A DNA stretch of 64,000 bases from Clitopilus passeckerianus (taxonomy: Eukaryota > Basidiomycota > Agaricomycetes > Agaricales > Entolomataceae). Within the stretch, counting starts at the first letter, position 1; each line of letters begins with the position of its first letter. A program made the position numbers and the translations under genes. The DNA is taken from contig CALYLX010000145.1 in NCBI GenBank assembly GCA_944990035.1, forward strand, positions 1,054,001 through 1,118,000, written 5' to 3'. The notes beneath the pieces were generated by a model that was not told the origin of the DNA, did not search any database, and saw nothing but the letters and a program-made list of their open reading frames with translations. This document shows positions 24,882 to 36,393 of this stretch, in pieces.

Positions 24882-25039
24882 ATAAGGTACTTACCTTAGG
24901 GATACGTTGAATAGGGGAGATAGGGATGATGATTCAAGAAACGCGTCGGGTGATAGTAATGAGTAGTAGGTAAAGAGGGCTGCGATAGCGCGTCTTGGCC
25001 CGCCACCGCCGCGGCGTGTTTTCTCTTCTTTGATGCGTA

Positions 25040-25453
25040 CGTTTTACGAGACTCATGTCCAACGTTCGGGACTTTCAGTGTATTGATTCAGCGTTGACCC
25101 GACGCCTTGAGGCTACGAGTCTGTGCGGGCCGCCATTAGGAGGGTAGGAAATCAGGAATTAGTGAATTAGGGAGTGGATGCCATTAGGCGGCCTAGAAGA
25201 TTACCGACCGGTTCGACGATCATCCTCCGACCCTCGAGGCAGGCATCGTGGTCATAGGGCCATCGTAGAGCCAAAGGGACTCCATTCTGATACGTCACGA
25301 GAGATCGAATGTGTATAAGGGAAAAGAGCCATGAATATCGCTTCATTTTTCCAGTTTAGCGTTAGGGGAAGATGGGCAATAATTCTTTGAATGCAAGTCA
25401 CAGTTATTAAACATTGGAGCTGTCTTATGCGGCCTGGAGGCGAATCAAGTTCT
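25040..25453. repeat. Diverged tandem duplication, unit A
   Basis: This unit matches 25511-25856 in the same orientation, about 470 bases apart. Shared words in order are CCCGACGCCTTGAGGCT, ATCAGGAATT, TTAGGGAGT.GATGCC, AAAGGGACTC.ATTCT, ACGTCACGAGA, AATATCGCTTC / GATATCGCTTC and CGGCCTG.A.GCGAATC. No convincing coding frame is preserved in both units, so the repeat is probably a noncoding or decayed element. Confidence 0.75.
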
Positions 25454-25510
25454 GTTGGTGGGATTAGATCTCGCTTTGGTTCGTCCGTCGGGTCCCAGTG
25501 CTCATGCTCA

Positions 25511-25856
25511 TGTTTTTAAAATTGGGAGACTCGTGTTCAGCGTTCAGCGCTTGAAACAGGTGTTCACCCGACGCCTTGAGGCTGGGATGTCGGGAATAGG
25601 AGATCAGGAATTTAGGGAGTAGATGCCGCTAGTAGAAGATTCCCGCCGTCGATCAAGCATGAGGCAGCATCGTGTCGTTCAAGCTGGCCACGGGCCATCG
25701 CAGAATCAAAGGGACTCAATTCTAAGACGTCACGAGAAAATGAATGTATATTTATTATACAACCGCGATATCGCTTCGGCTTGGTGTTCGGGGAAGCTGG
25801 ATTCAATGAACATACATCGTCGGAATTTCTTATTCGGCCTGAAAGCGAATCGCGAG
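25511..25856. repeat. Diverged tandem duplication, unit B
   Basis: Second unit of the pair starting at 25040. It carries the same ordered words with point changes and small indels, and it has lost some sequence between the TCACGAGA and CGGCCTG landmarks. Confidence 0.75.
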
Positions 25857-26941
25857 GATGAGCACGACAGGCGAGAAGGTGACGGAGACCCGACGGACAA
25901 AGCAATTGTCGTGGCCATGGCCCATACGTACTGACAACTGTCGCGGTGAACGTGAATGTTTGAAGATTTGAACGGCGAACGGTCAACTCGAAGCGACGCG
26001 ATGAGCGGAGACAAAATCAAAGGACTCAGGAGCCGTGTTGACAAGATCTGAGCATTCGAATCTTCTCCCACTGACAGTCATCTCTAGATCTCGTCGTTAG
26101 CATACCTTAAGTTCCTTCTGGACTGGACTGGAATTTCTGTGAAGAACACGGGGAGCAGAACATAACATGAGATTCGCGGCCTGGACAGATTCAAGTTCGC
26201 GAAGTCGCTCTGACGCCACGAATTAGGTCGCCGGTGTTGGGGCAATCTGTTTCCGCTCCCGTCTCGAATAGCATGTTATTTGGCGTAGCACGTAGAGTAC
26301 GTTGTCTAATCCATAGGAGAGTAGAAGCAAGCTCCTAACCACTTTCCGAAAACCGCGTCCATCCTCACGCTAAAATCCCAGGATTCCCTTCCGTCTCCCA
26401 AATCGGCTACGGGATACCCCGGGTCTCGGCCTCATCCCCTTTCTCCTCTTACCTCGGCTAGCCTCATCCGAAATCTCAAAAATCTCCCTTAACCCTGTCA
26501 TCGAACTTCGCCCGATATGATCTCCTCCATGGGAATGCTCGTTAACGACGGTTTCGGGAATTTTTCCACTTTGGCGAGAATTACGCCCAGGGAGTGGAAA
26601 GAGGGCAGGGTATATTATTCCCGTGGGATGGGGGTTTCTGCGTTCTCGCTTCGTACTTTTTCTGTTTATCCGCTACTGCGACTGCGCCTCTACGAGAGTA
26701 GAACGCGTTAACGTTCACCTTTTTGCCTTTTGTCTCGTCTACGTCTGAAGCAAGACGACGACGACTACGGCCTGTCTGCTTAGAAAGTTTGAGTTGGGCT
26801 TCGACTTGTACGACGGGACTACGGGGAGGAAGACGATTCTAGGAGACGCGCTTTACCACCCACTATCCGCTCTACACATCTGTCGGACGGGGGAAGATAT
26901 ACTTTTACTACGCCAAGACGCGCCCCATCATACCAAACGCG
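25857..26941. other. Intergenic region upstream of the Ser/Pro-rich gene
   Basis: No gene is recognised. The last few hundred bases before the ATG at 26942 are rich in C, T and CG words and probably hold the promoter of the downstream gene. No TATA box could be assigned with confidence. Confidence 0.4.
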
Positions 26942-29900
26942 ATGCTCTCCCTCTCCTCATCCTCCTCCTCCTCCTCCCTCTTCTCCTCGCTCGAACCATA
27001 CACACCAGGCCCTAGCACACGCGCCGGCTCGCCCATCATCCACAGTCACAGTCATACCAACTCCAAGGACCACCACCCTCAAGACGCCGACCTCCATCGC
27101 ATTCAACACCAAGATTCGTGTGAACCAGCTAAAGAAGGTGCCCTAGCTAAGGAATGTGAAGGGGAACAAATGCGAGGCGACTCCCCCCTGCTGGGGTGGG
27201 AAGGCGACTTTGACACGTCGAATCCGCTGTTGTTTCCTGGTGAGGGGTATGAGAGGGATTTGCCTGTTGGTGTGAGTTGTTCTCAGTATTCTCACTTGTA
27301 CGCGGGTGTATTCAAGGAGCTTTATAATAGGCCCAAGACAACCGAATATCCCTAACAGCAGCCGACCTCCAAGCGCACCCCCTGGCTCTACGACACCACC
27401 GAGGCTCGCATATTCACGGGCAGTCGATACATAGCCTGCATTCTATACACTCGACGCATTCGATTCCGACGTCGGGAGTGGCGTTACCCTCGACGGTTGA
27501 AGAACAAGAGATTTCTGAACCTTCAACGACAGCTTCAGCATTACCTCTACCCGCTGCTCAAACACCCTCATCACCTGCACTCGGAGCGTTCGAACCATTC
27601 TCACCTTCACCCCTCGCCCTTACACACTCAAGGAACCACTCACGAAACCCGTCGCAAGAGCTCCCGCTCCCTCTACCCCCGAGCGTGATACCGCAGCTGC
27701 AAAAGCGGAAGAGGGCGACGTTGCCCCCGTTATCCAGGAAGCCGAGTTTAGCTGGTACTACATCGGCTGGTACCACTTACATTTCACCTACGGTACAGGT
27801 ACCCGCATCTCCACAGAGTATCCCCCTCCCCTCCTCCCCCATCCGAACGAGTTCGAGTACGGGTGCTAGTGAGGGATTCCATGGAGCTTGTCCGTCTATA
27901 GGGTCTATAGCTTCGATATCCTCCATTGGGACGATCTCGGAATTTGTGGGAGGTACGAGTAGGAGAGGGAGTACACAACCAACGTCGAGTCCGTGTTTGA
28001 CACCTTCCTCGCCCTCTCCGTCTGCGTCTTCACCGTCGAGGTCTGGGTCGTCTTCGAACCTTGGTAACGTCGCTACTCTACACCACGCTCATCAGCATTC
28101 AAGAGGGCCCTCCCTGTCCCCCTCCATCTCCGCCTCCGCCTCGATGCACTCCCTCTCAATGTCCCTCTCCTCCGAAGGCCAAAGCGTGCGCAACGCAGTC
28201 TACATTAGCGACGAGAGCGACTTGTCGGTGTTGGATTACACACTCAGCTCGCCTCGTGGGAGTGTTGTTGATTTAGGGCTGGAGGGTGTTCTAAGGGAGA
28301 ACATCGAAGGGATGTTGGGTGGGGAGGAGGAGGAGGAGATGTTAGGGGAGGTGGGGAATACAAAGACGATCTATGTCCCCAACCCGGAAAGAGAGAGTAG
28401 TGGGATGAATATGGCGCAGGCGCATCACAGGATTGGATCGGCGTTTTTGGGGCCGGAGGTGGTGGTTCGGTTGACAGAAGCTGGTGTGGAAGGGATGTCC
28501 GCGGATCGACCGCTGTCGAGTTTGTACATTGGACCCAGTGGGCCTGGACTCTCACCGCCGACGTCGATGTTGGACACACAGATCTCGAGTCCGGAGACAT
28601 CGCCGTACGCACCGTCGTTTGCGTTCTCTGCACGGGAGAGTTCTGGGAGTAGTGGGAGTAGTGGGGAAGTTGCCGGAGGTGATGTCATTGTGCTTGGAAG
28701 TGACGAGAAAGAGAAGAAGCTTCAATCGAGATGGAGTACTTCGTCTTCTATGATCGAGTTCCCTTCCGTTCCGCCTTCTACACCTGCATTTGGGGCGTCC
28801 ACTCATACGCATACACTTCCACTCCCGCCTGCGCCAAAACCATCCGAGGAGCCGAGCGAGTATCCTATGCCGCTCAATAGGGCGCCTACAATGTCGGTTC
28901 AGGAGAAGAATAGGAGGAGCAGGAGGAGTAGTTTGGTGCCGTTCGTTAGCGGGCTGAGGGAGGAGGAGGAGAAGGGGAGGAAGGCGTTCAAAAAGGCTAT
29001 TCTCAAGCTAGAGGGAGGTCCACCACAACCAGCACCACCAAGGAAGAGAGCGTCAAGTTCATTTGGCAGGACAGAGGGGACGTTTATATCTGCTGCCATC
29101 GCAGAGGCGGCGAGGGAGTATAAGGACGTCGTCGTTGCTTATCCAGTCGAGACAGTTAGCAAGAGGAAACGATTGGCGTCGTTCATCTCAAGATTATCGC
29201 TCAACCCGGCTGCGTCACATTCGGAATTGGAGAGTGTTCCCGCTACCCCCCCTACACCTGATTTTCCTACCTCTGCTTCGGTGTCGAGAACTTCACCTTC
29301 GTCTTCACCGCCGGTGCCGAAGAAATCGTTCTCCTCCCCGATCTCGTCGCCTTCGAAACCCTCCTTCGACCACCACCGTGCGAGTCCGCTCTACTCACCC
29401 ACCTCACCTACCTTCCCCCCTGGTACTGGAACCTCTACGCCTATGAGCCCCGTGTCTGTGAGCAGCGAAGCGACTGCTATGCCTGCTGGGATGAGTCCTA
29501 GGCCTAGTGCAGATGGTCCGCCGGCGACGGGAGCGTATTCGCATGAGGATGATTTACATCTCGAGGGTGGACGCCACCGCCATGTGAACTCTAAGGGAGA
29601 ACCTAAAGGAGAGGGAGAGGTTAATCCTGAAGATGGGGGTGTTTCAGGTCTCGGTCTTGCACATGGTAAGTGCTTTGTTCGGCTTAGGTGTGGTAGTGCA
29701 GATTTTGACTCTTTTCTTTTCTTAGCTTCGTCAGCTTCCTCTTCTACGTCGTCATCACCCCGACCAGCCTTCCCTCCCCTCTCCACCATCACTTCCCTTA
29801 GTTCCCTACCCTCATCGTCTTCAATAACCTCAACATCCATGCCCGGGTCGTCATCACCCCGCTCTGGACTAACATCCCCACCCCGCTCGCCCACAAAAAT

Positions 29901-30699
29901 GCGCTTCGCAGTCAACGGGACGCAGAGGGAGGTCGAGATTCCGCCAGTTCCGTTGGGGCCTGCGCCTGTGCCTCCTCCGGTCGCTGGTGTTGGCTCTGCT
30001 CCATCCTCGCCGATGCAGACACAGTTGATGCCGAGTCCTGTTGGGCAGGAGTTTGGGTTGCTCGAGCCTCAATCTCAACCTCAGCACCAGTACGCGCAGT
30101 ATCCGAGTCAACTTCCGTATACCCCACCTTCAGCTAGTGGTCCACACATCCGAATCAGCCCCAACCCCGACTCTCCTCACGGAAACGTGCATAAAACCCC
30201 CACAAAGAAGAAGAAGAAATTCTCGACTATGTTGGGGTTGAGGGGGAGTCGGAGTGAGAGTGTGTTGAGGTTGGATAAGGGTGCCAGTCCACTGCCTGCG
30301 AGTCCGATAGTTGGAAGTGGAAGTGCGATGAGTTCGCCTGTGGGGAGTCCGATGCTCTCCCCGCCATTGGCACACCCAATGTCCCAACCGCAATATGGAG
30401 TCAACAGGTCGCCGCTTGGGGGTTCGTTCGTACCGAGCCATTTGGAACAACCTCAACCTCAAGTCCTACCCTCACCACAACTACAACACCCATCTCAACT
30501 ACCCACCTCACCTCAACTGCTAACGAGTAATACGTCAACGATAAAATCTCGCCCGAAATCCGCAGCAGGAGGGCTGAGAGAACGGTTCAGAGCCTGGGCG
30601 AAGTCTGGTGCTTCTGACGTTCCGAATGGAGAGATGGGAGGAGGAGAGGTGCCGCCGCCTGTTCCGCCGAAGGAGATGGGGAGGGGGGTCGGGTTTTAA
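26942..30699 (+). CDS. Large Ser/Pro-rich disordered protein, unrecognised
   Basis: The proposed model starts at ATG 26942 (MLSLSSSSSSSSLFSSLEP), removes an intron at about 27270-27358, and continues in the long frame to the TAA at 30697-30699. A second intron, 29666-29725 (GTAAGT..CTTTTCTTAG, 60 nt), is a multiple of three without a stop, so the raw frame reads through it. The spliced protein is about 1200 residues. It is dominated by Ser, Pro and Gly, with two small basic helical patches (KKKKKFSTMLGLRGSRSES and RERFRAWAKSG near the end) and SP/TP sites throughout. There is no signal peptide, membrane span or catalytic motif. Such composition suits a scaffold or phosphoregulated protein; function is unknown. 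The position of intron 1 is the weakest point, because a GTGAGT two bases downstream gives a different phase. Confidence 0.7.
29666..29725 (+). other. Stop-free 60-nt intron inside the Ser/Pro-rich gene
   Basis: Perfect GTAAGT donor, a T-rich tract and TTAG acceptor. The length is divisible by three and there is no stop in frame, so either product (spliced or retained) keeps the frame. Retention would insert a Cys/Phe-rich stretch (CFVRLRCGSADFDSFLFL) foreign to the surrounding Ser/Pro sequence, which supports it being an intron. Confidence 0.75.
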
Positions 30700-30862
30700 G
30701 GAGTGGCAGAGTAGTGTAATATTAGAGCCTAGAGGAATGTACATGTAAGTTAAATTTATTGTTGTAATTTTATTTTCTAGATGTGGATGGGTGTTGACAA
30801 TGTTTCTTCGGGTGTTATAGAGTGGGTGAGGATATGCGAGCAGAAGATTCAAGGTTCACGCG

Positions 30863-31142
30863 TCAAGGTTGAACGTGGTTCCTTCCATTGGATCCCCTCA
30901 ATTTCGAAGTTCTTTACAATCAACCTCGACAGGGTATCGACGCGGTATTGGGAGACATCACGGATTAACAATGAGGGTCGAACATTGATACTGACCCACC
31001 AACACCACATTGTATGTTGGATTGATTTTTGAGCGTTTACATGGTATTGACTCTGAGCGTCTATCAGGTCTTCAAGTTCCAGGGTCGAACGTGTCTCGTT
31101 CTATTGGTTCCCCCTCCCCTCTCCAAGTTCCTGACAATCAAA
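30863..31142. repeat. Diverged tandem repeat in the 3' intergenic region
   Basis: Two segments, 30863-30924 and 31072-31142, share CAAG(G)TT..(A/G)GGTCGAACGTG / AAGGTTGAACGTGG, TTC.ATTGG.TCCCC, TC.AAGTTC and TACAATCAA / GACAATCAA at a spacing of about 210 bases. The surrounding sequence has no recognised gene. Confidence 0.55.
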
Positions 31143-31869
31143 ATATCTACAGCTCTATTCAATGACGACCCACTCGAATCTACCTCAGCCAAGTACCAGT
31201 TGTTCCTCTATCACGGGTGTAGAATACAGCTTCACTGCCAATCCATCCTCCTGGCGCCTCTCTTCAAGCTCGGGATCGCACCGATCATTCATAAAACTTC
31301 GCAAGAGGATCTCGGAGCGCCCAGCCGTGGTGTGGATATATAGTCTCTGTGCCTCTGTCAATACCCTGAGGTCTATTTCCGCCACTGCCAACGTCAGCGA
31401 CTAGGTCAAGCACAAAACCCGCACATTCCGCCGGCACCGTGCCATCCACTTTATCCATTTGCGACTAGCCACCAACGTATATCGGGTGAAAAAGGTCCGA
31501 CGAACGTGCCACCTTTCTCAAGTTCCATATTTGGGAGAGGCCGGATATATCATTCCAGTGTCCGAGGAATCAGGCTGCTAGTGGGTGGGGTTGCACCTGT
31601 TGGCAGTGGCACGTTTGCGATTGGGTGGATTGAAACTTGAGGAGAAAAGAGGCGAAGAAAAAGGAGGGGGGAATTAACATCATCATCTTCTCCGTCCCCG
31701 AGTGGATCCGACGACTTCGAGCGGGCTTCTATCAACACACACTTACTCTTCACCTCGACTCGACCCACGAGTATCTGCAACACTTCGCTTGGATTTAGGA
31801 TTATCGAAGTGAGGTAGCCGCCATACTTCGCCAACTCCAACCGACTCGTCATCGTTATCGCGAAGAACA
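31143..31869. other. Intergenic region upstream of paralogue A
   Basis: No gene is recognised. A minus-strand open frame across 31550-31870 looks like chance in a purine-rich promoter region. The start of paralogue A at 31870 follows ACTCGTCATCGTTATCGCGAAGAACA. Confidence 0.4.
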
Positions 31870-34150
31870 ATGGTCAGAAAGGACCATTTCGCAGTAACAC
31901 TCGCACTGCACAACGTTTCCTCGCTCGAGGGCGGGCCTAAGCGACCTAAAGACAAATCCAAAGACAACACCAGCACCAAAGGCAAGGAGAAGGAGAAGCA
32001 GAGATCGAAATGGAGACCTAGTATCTCAGCCTCTGTTAATGATTTCGCTGAACGGAGCTCTATCCTGAGCAGCTCGAGTGTGGTGCCGAGTATAGCCGTG
32101 GAAGAGGCGTCAATTATGACGACGGGGAGTGGAGATGGGAGGAGGTACTCGAGTTCTACTGCGTCGACGATTACTGCAAGGACGGTGTCGACGATATCTG
32201 CAGGAGCTGGAGGGCTGTTGACGCCTGTGCAGTCGTCTGCTTCGTCCTCTTCCGGGTCATCTGGTGCTTCAACGTCAAGCTCGGGATCAAGTGAAGGCAG
32301 GGCGTTGTTGAGAAAGGAGTTAGAGGAGTACTTTGAGGGTGGGGCGGATATGAGTTCAAAGGCGTGGGCTGACTTTGTTAATGGTAAGCTTTTAGTGATG
32401 AATTAGGCGAGAAAGGTATGCTGATACGGGGCGATTTGTAGCTCCTGCTAAGGGTAGCTCGAAACTTGGGACGTCTACTCCTTCTGCTCGTAGGCCTTCG
32501 ACGTCGCCAGCACTTCCGTCTCCGACCCCGTCGTTGTATTCAGCTTCTGGGTCGGGGGTCAAGATCCCACCAGCACCAAAAATCCCACCTCCACGACCGC
32601 CACCTCCAACAGCTCCTTTACCTTCTCCTCCCCTCACCACGCCCCCATCTACCTTCCACCCCTCCCTTTCCCCCTCCTCATCACACACCAACAACCACTC
32701 ATCAACGAACCCTATCCCGATCCCTAAAAGACCTGCCACCTCACCCACCACTGGGCTCAGATCCGGGAGGCAGACATACCAACATAGCTATCCGTCTTCC
32801 CCTGAAGATATACTCATGAGCTCCCACCGCCTTGCGAGGGTGTCTAGGTCTCCACCTCGACGAAGACCTCTGTCAAGACCGACTTCACCGCTGCCGCCTC
32901 CTAGGAGTCCTATATCTCCTGGTCCTCCGCCAGATGCTGTGCTTCCCGCGTTGCCCGATATGAAGATGAAGACGAGGACAAATTCGGCATCGTCCTCTGG
33001 CTCGGCTTATTCAAACGAGTCGAGTGAGCTTGCGTACCTCGTTGGGGCTGATCCATCACACTCAGTATCAACACCTGCACACGCCCAAAGTCGGATTACG
33101 ACGACTAGTACTGGCGCTGGCGCCTACGTCAGCTCCCTGGAACCCACCGGTCGATCCCCTCTTAACCCAACATTATCGCCTGCGGTGATTGAAGATGCAG
33201 ATCCAGTGGAATTAAATATGAATACACATGCATCTGCGCTACTTCCAGCCCCGACGTCGTCGCTCCTCCTTACAAGCGCGATCTCTTCTGTTCCTCCGAG
33301 CTCGGAGATGAATAGTGGAAGAAAGGCTGATGGGGATCAGAAGGGGGGGGCGGTGGATAGGGAGCCCTCACCTGCATTGTTGGCGCTTTGGGAGAGGCAG
33401 AACCGGGAGATGGGCGGGAGCGGGAGAGAACAAGGAAGGGCGAATATGGGATACGCAGCTCATACTCAGCTGCATGCTCAACAACCTCAGCAACAGCGTC
33501 CTGGCCCGATCTATACGAGTGTGCTGAGGGAGTCGCCAAAGTCCATGGACTTGACGTTGAGCACTTCGCCTCTGAGAATCAGCCCACATTCCCCTCCTAC
33601 CACATCAAGGGTCTTAGCTCCCAATGCTAATCAGGGACGGCCTACTCAGCTAAACCCTTCTTCGTCGCGCGGACCAAGAGTGTCTCCTGGGGCATTCACG
33701 CCTACGCCGTTACCAGCACAGGTAGACGAAGAGACAGCGTCAATGTTATCTCTAGAGAGACGCGGCGAGCTGATCAACATCGCCGTTCAAGATGATTCTC
33801 CTCTCGAGGACTCTGACTTGGAGGGCGATGGCGGAGGCTATGAACGTGGTCATCCCGTTAAACGCTTGTCTGCTCTGTCGATCATGTCGAACGAGTCGGA
33901 AGACCCGAGGCTCTCTGGGTTGATCTCGTCATTCCCCATTACACCCACTTCCACCTCGACTTTCACGGCGACTGCATCGGTGGCCGGTCCTCAGGTAGTG
34001 CCGTTTTTGAGTCGGCCTGTGAGGCGGGGAGCGGGTGTACGCCTAAGGAGTGGATCAGACTCGGGGGATGCTGATGATGAAGGGTGGGACTCGGATGTTG
34101 ATCCTCACATTCTTGGGCCACGAACTTTGAGAGGATATGGGAGAATGTGA
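31870..34150 (+). CDS. Ser/Pro-rich protein, paralogue A of a three-gene family
   Basis: Exons 31870-32383 and 32442-34150 are joined by a 58-nt intron (GTAAGC..TTTGTAG, phase 1, forming GCT). The product is 740 residues. Residues 1-60 are basic (RPKDKSKDNTSTKGKEKEKQ); a short helical stretch (LLRKELEEYFEGGADMSSKAW) precedes the intron. The rest is Ser/Pro-rich with proline runs (PPAPKIPPPRPPPPTAPLP). The C-terminus has RLSALSIMSNESEDPRLSGL and DEGWDSDVDPHILGPRTLRG. Paralogues B and C have closely related blocks at the same place (LSxLS..S.., then SD[VI]DP near the end) and the same intron phase, which marks them as duplicates. The GGGRRH motif of B and C is absent; GDGRRY (about residue 95) may be a degenerate form. 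Function unknown. Confidence 0.75.
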
Positions 34151-36393
34151 TTTGGCTTGGTCGGTATGTTTTTTTTCTTGATATGTCGGCTCGCAAATGA
34201 CCTTGGTTATTGTTTGGTTTAGATTTTGTTTACCCTAACTTCTGTGTCTGCGATACACACTCAATACTCAACTTCTCAACGCTCTTCAACTGGATTCGAA
34301 TTGGATTTTTTCACGCTCGTTTATACGGCTTCGTGCCAATACTTTACACTCATTTAATATGGACTTTTGCAGCATCGTTAAGTTGCTCATCGCCGCTCTT
34401 TGCAATCTCACTGTATCATTCCCTCACCGCTGTATCGCAACACCTGCATGCATTTTCAGCCACGTAGATTCTCGTCTTCCTGATTTATTTCTTCTTTATC
34501 TGGGTGTATCCTATCCATTGCTTTTTCGCTTCGTGACTTATCGCGCCCGTCTCTCTTTAACCCTATGCATCCTTCTGCTGTCGTACTCGCTTTGTATTTT
34601 CTTTATGTATTGACTCGCATTGGCATTTCTTAGATTCATCACTCTAACTTACATCTCACAGGCGGAGGTTATCTGTGGACCCCGTTATTTACTAAATTTT
34701 GGAGCAAAGATTGTATCCTTGTTTGTATTTCAATCAATTGTTTTTAGATCCGTGCTGGCCTGGCCTTTTCTTTGAGGGACTTGAAGTCGAATTGAAGTTA
34801 TAAAACCGAGGGAGCCAATACGAGAGTGGTACTGTACGTAAAGGACCTCGGCAAATCAAAGTCTTTCACCAGCTATCTTTACCACTACCACCACCACGGT
34901 CCACTTGCAAGGAAATTACAAAAGTGTCGAACTATGCAAAGGCGAACACGCTGCAAGCCAAGACCCCATCATATCTTCCAATGGTATGTCTAGACTGTAG
35001 CAGGGTCCTCCAAGACAAGTTGTTCGGTATGCAGTCATGACCTCTTTTTTCGATCAGCCTAACTTGGTTCATTGCAGCCCAGCGTTATCTTTTCGGGTCG
35101 TTTGTCTTACTTGAACGTTTCCCCAAGGGCACTTAACCCTCCGAGGTATCGCACAACGAGACGGCTACAGGTTTATTTACCTCCGAGAATGTGATATCTT
35201 CTGAGTCAAGGGACCCTGCCTCGAAATCAAGAAACGACGTCTGAATCAAGAAACGATGGTTGTACTGGATTCAGACTCTGACTCAGAGTTCGACGAGATG
35301 CAGAGAAGATGTATGAAATGTTCGCCCATGCGTCACCAAGACCTGCGGATCATGGTTGTCCACAGCTCTGTCACATCTGCAAACGAAAGTGAATTGCATA
35401 GCTTCGTGATACAAAAAAATCACAACTTGGCGGCGTTCAACGGTCACGATCAGTCAGGAGTTGCACTTCTCTGCTTCTCTCTTATCTTCAAGACGCCCGG
35501 GCCACATTTGCGAAAATTTCGAGCTATCTTGCAGCCAACCAGCGTAGTAGAGGGTTTTTGACCTCATGCAAGCCAACTTCTAGCTTCAAACATGCAGCCC
35601 CTTCCCTGAACAAGTTTTCCCCCTGGATCTGGATGGCAGAGATAAATGTCGGTCTCTTTTGGACCTCTGCCAACTTTGCAGGCTACACGTGTGAACTACT
35701 GCCATAGATTCAGATGCTGATTGGCCGGACCCGGCAACTTGACAGATGGGTGGCAGAACCTTATCCACGTCTTCCATTGAGGTTCTAGAACCAGCGTTTT
35801 CAGGCTGCGATAAGGTCAGATACTCCTTGCTCCGATAGGTCAGCAAAGTACTGAGTAGAATTTTGGCAGGTCATGGTCGGCAGACCGGTCCTTCCTCGAG
35901 GCACGGCCATTTTCCCGCTCAGGTCGTCTCTGAAAGTGCAAACTCCACCTGCCTGTCGGCCTTATCTTTGAGATTTGAGCTCACATTGTCCACCGTGCTG
36001 TGTATCCCCACCATCTTTAATGTTGGCTGGCGAGCAGCCTTCTTCTACCCCAGTTATCACGGGGAGTGTGTTCGACTAACCTTAATTTGGCCTGCGGTGT
36101 ACTCGAGTTGGGAACGCATTTTCTGCCCCGAGCCGCTTCATCAAGTTCCCCGCACTCCACAGCGTTATCTTCAAGAACTCGCGCCAACTCTACCGGTATC
36201 TATCCAACTGCGCCGAAACCGTCGGGCACACAATCCTCTAGTCTCTGAACGTGTCAGGTGGCTTTAGTGCTCTGGCGAAGTGGCACACGATAACACTACA
36301 CCCAAAAAGGAGATATCCATCGTCATCCGAGAATTTGATAAAAGCGGTTGTGGCGAACGATAAAGTTTATTCCCCGGGGCGATAAGAATAGCG
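34151..36393. other. Intergenic region between paralogues A and B
   Basis: The first 600 bases are T-rich 3' flank. No protein-coding gene is recognised in the remaining 1.6 kb: open frames are short, and one near 35256 starts with an acidic DSDSDSEFDE run but has no support beyond that. It might contain a decayed family member, but no diagnostic motif is left. Confidence 0.4.

Noticed and set aside
29391..29915. 174-codon minus-strand frame in the Ser/Pro-rich gene
   Set aside because: Shadow of TCC/CCT-rich coding sequence and of a real intron.
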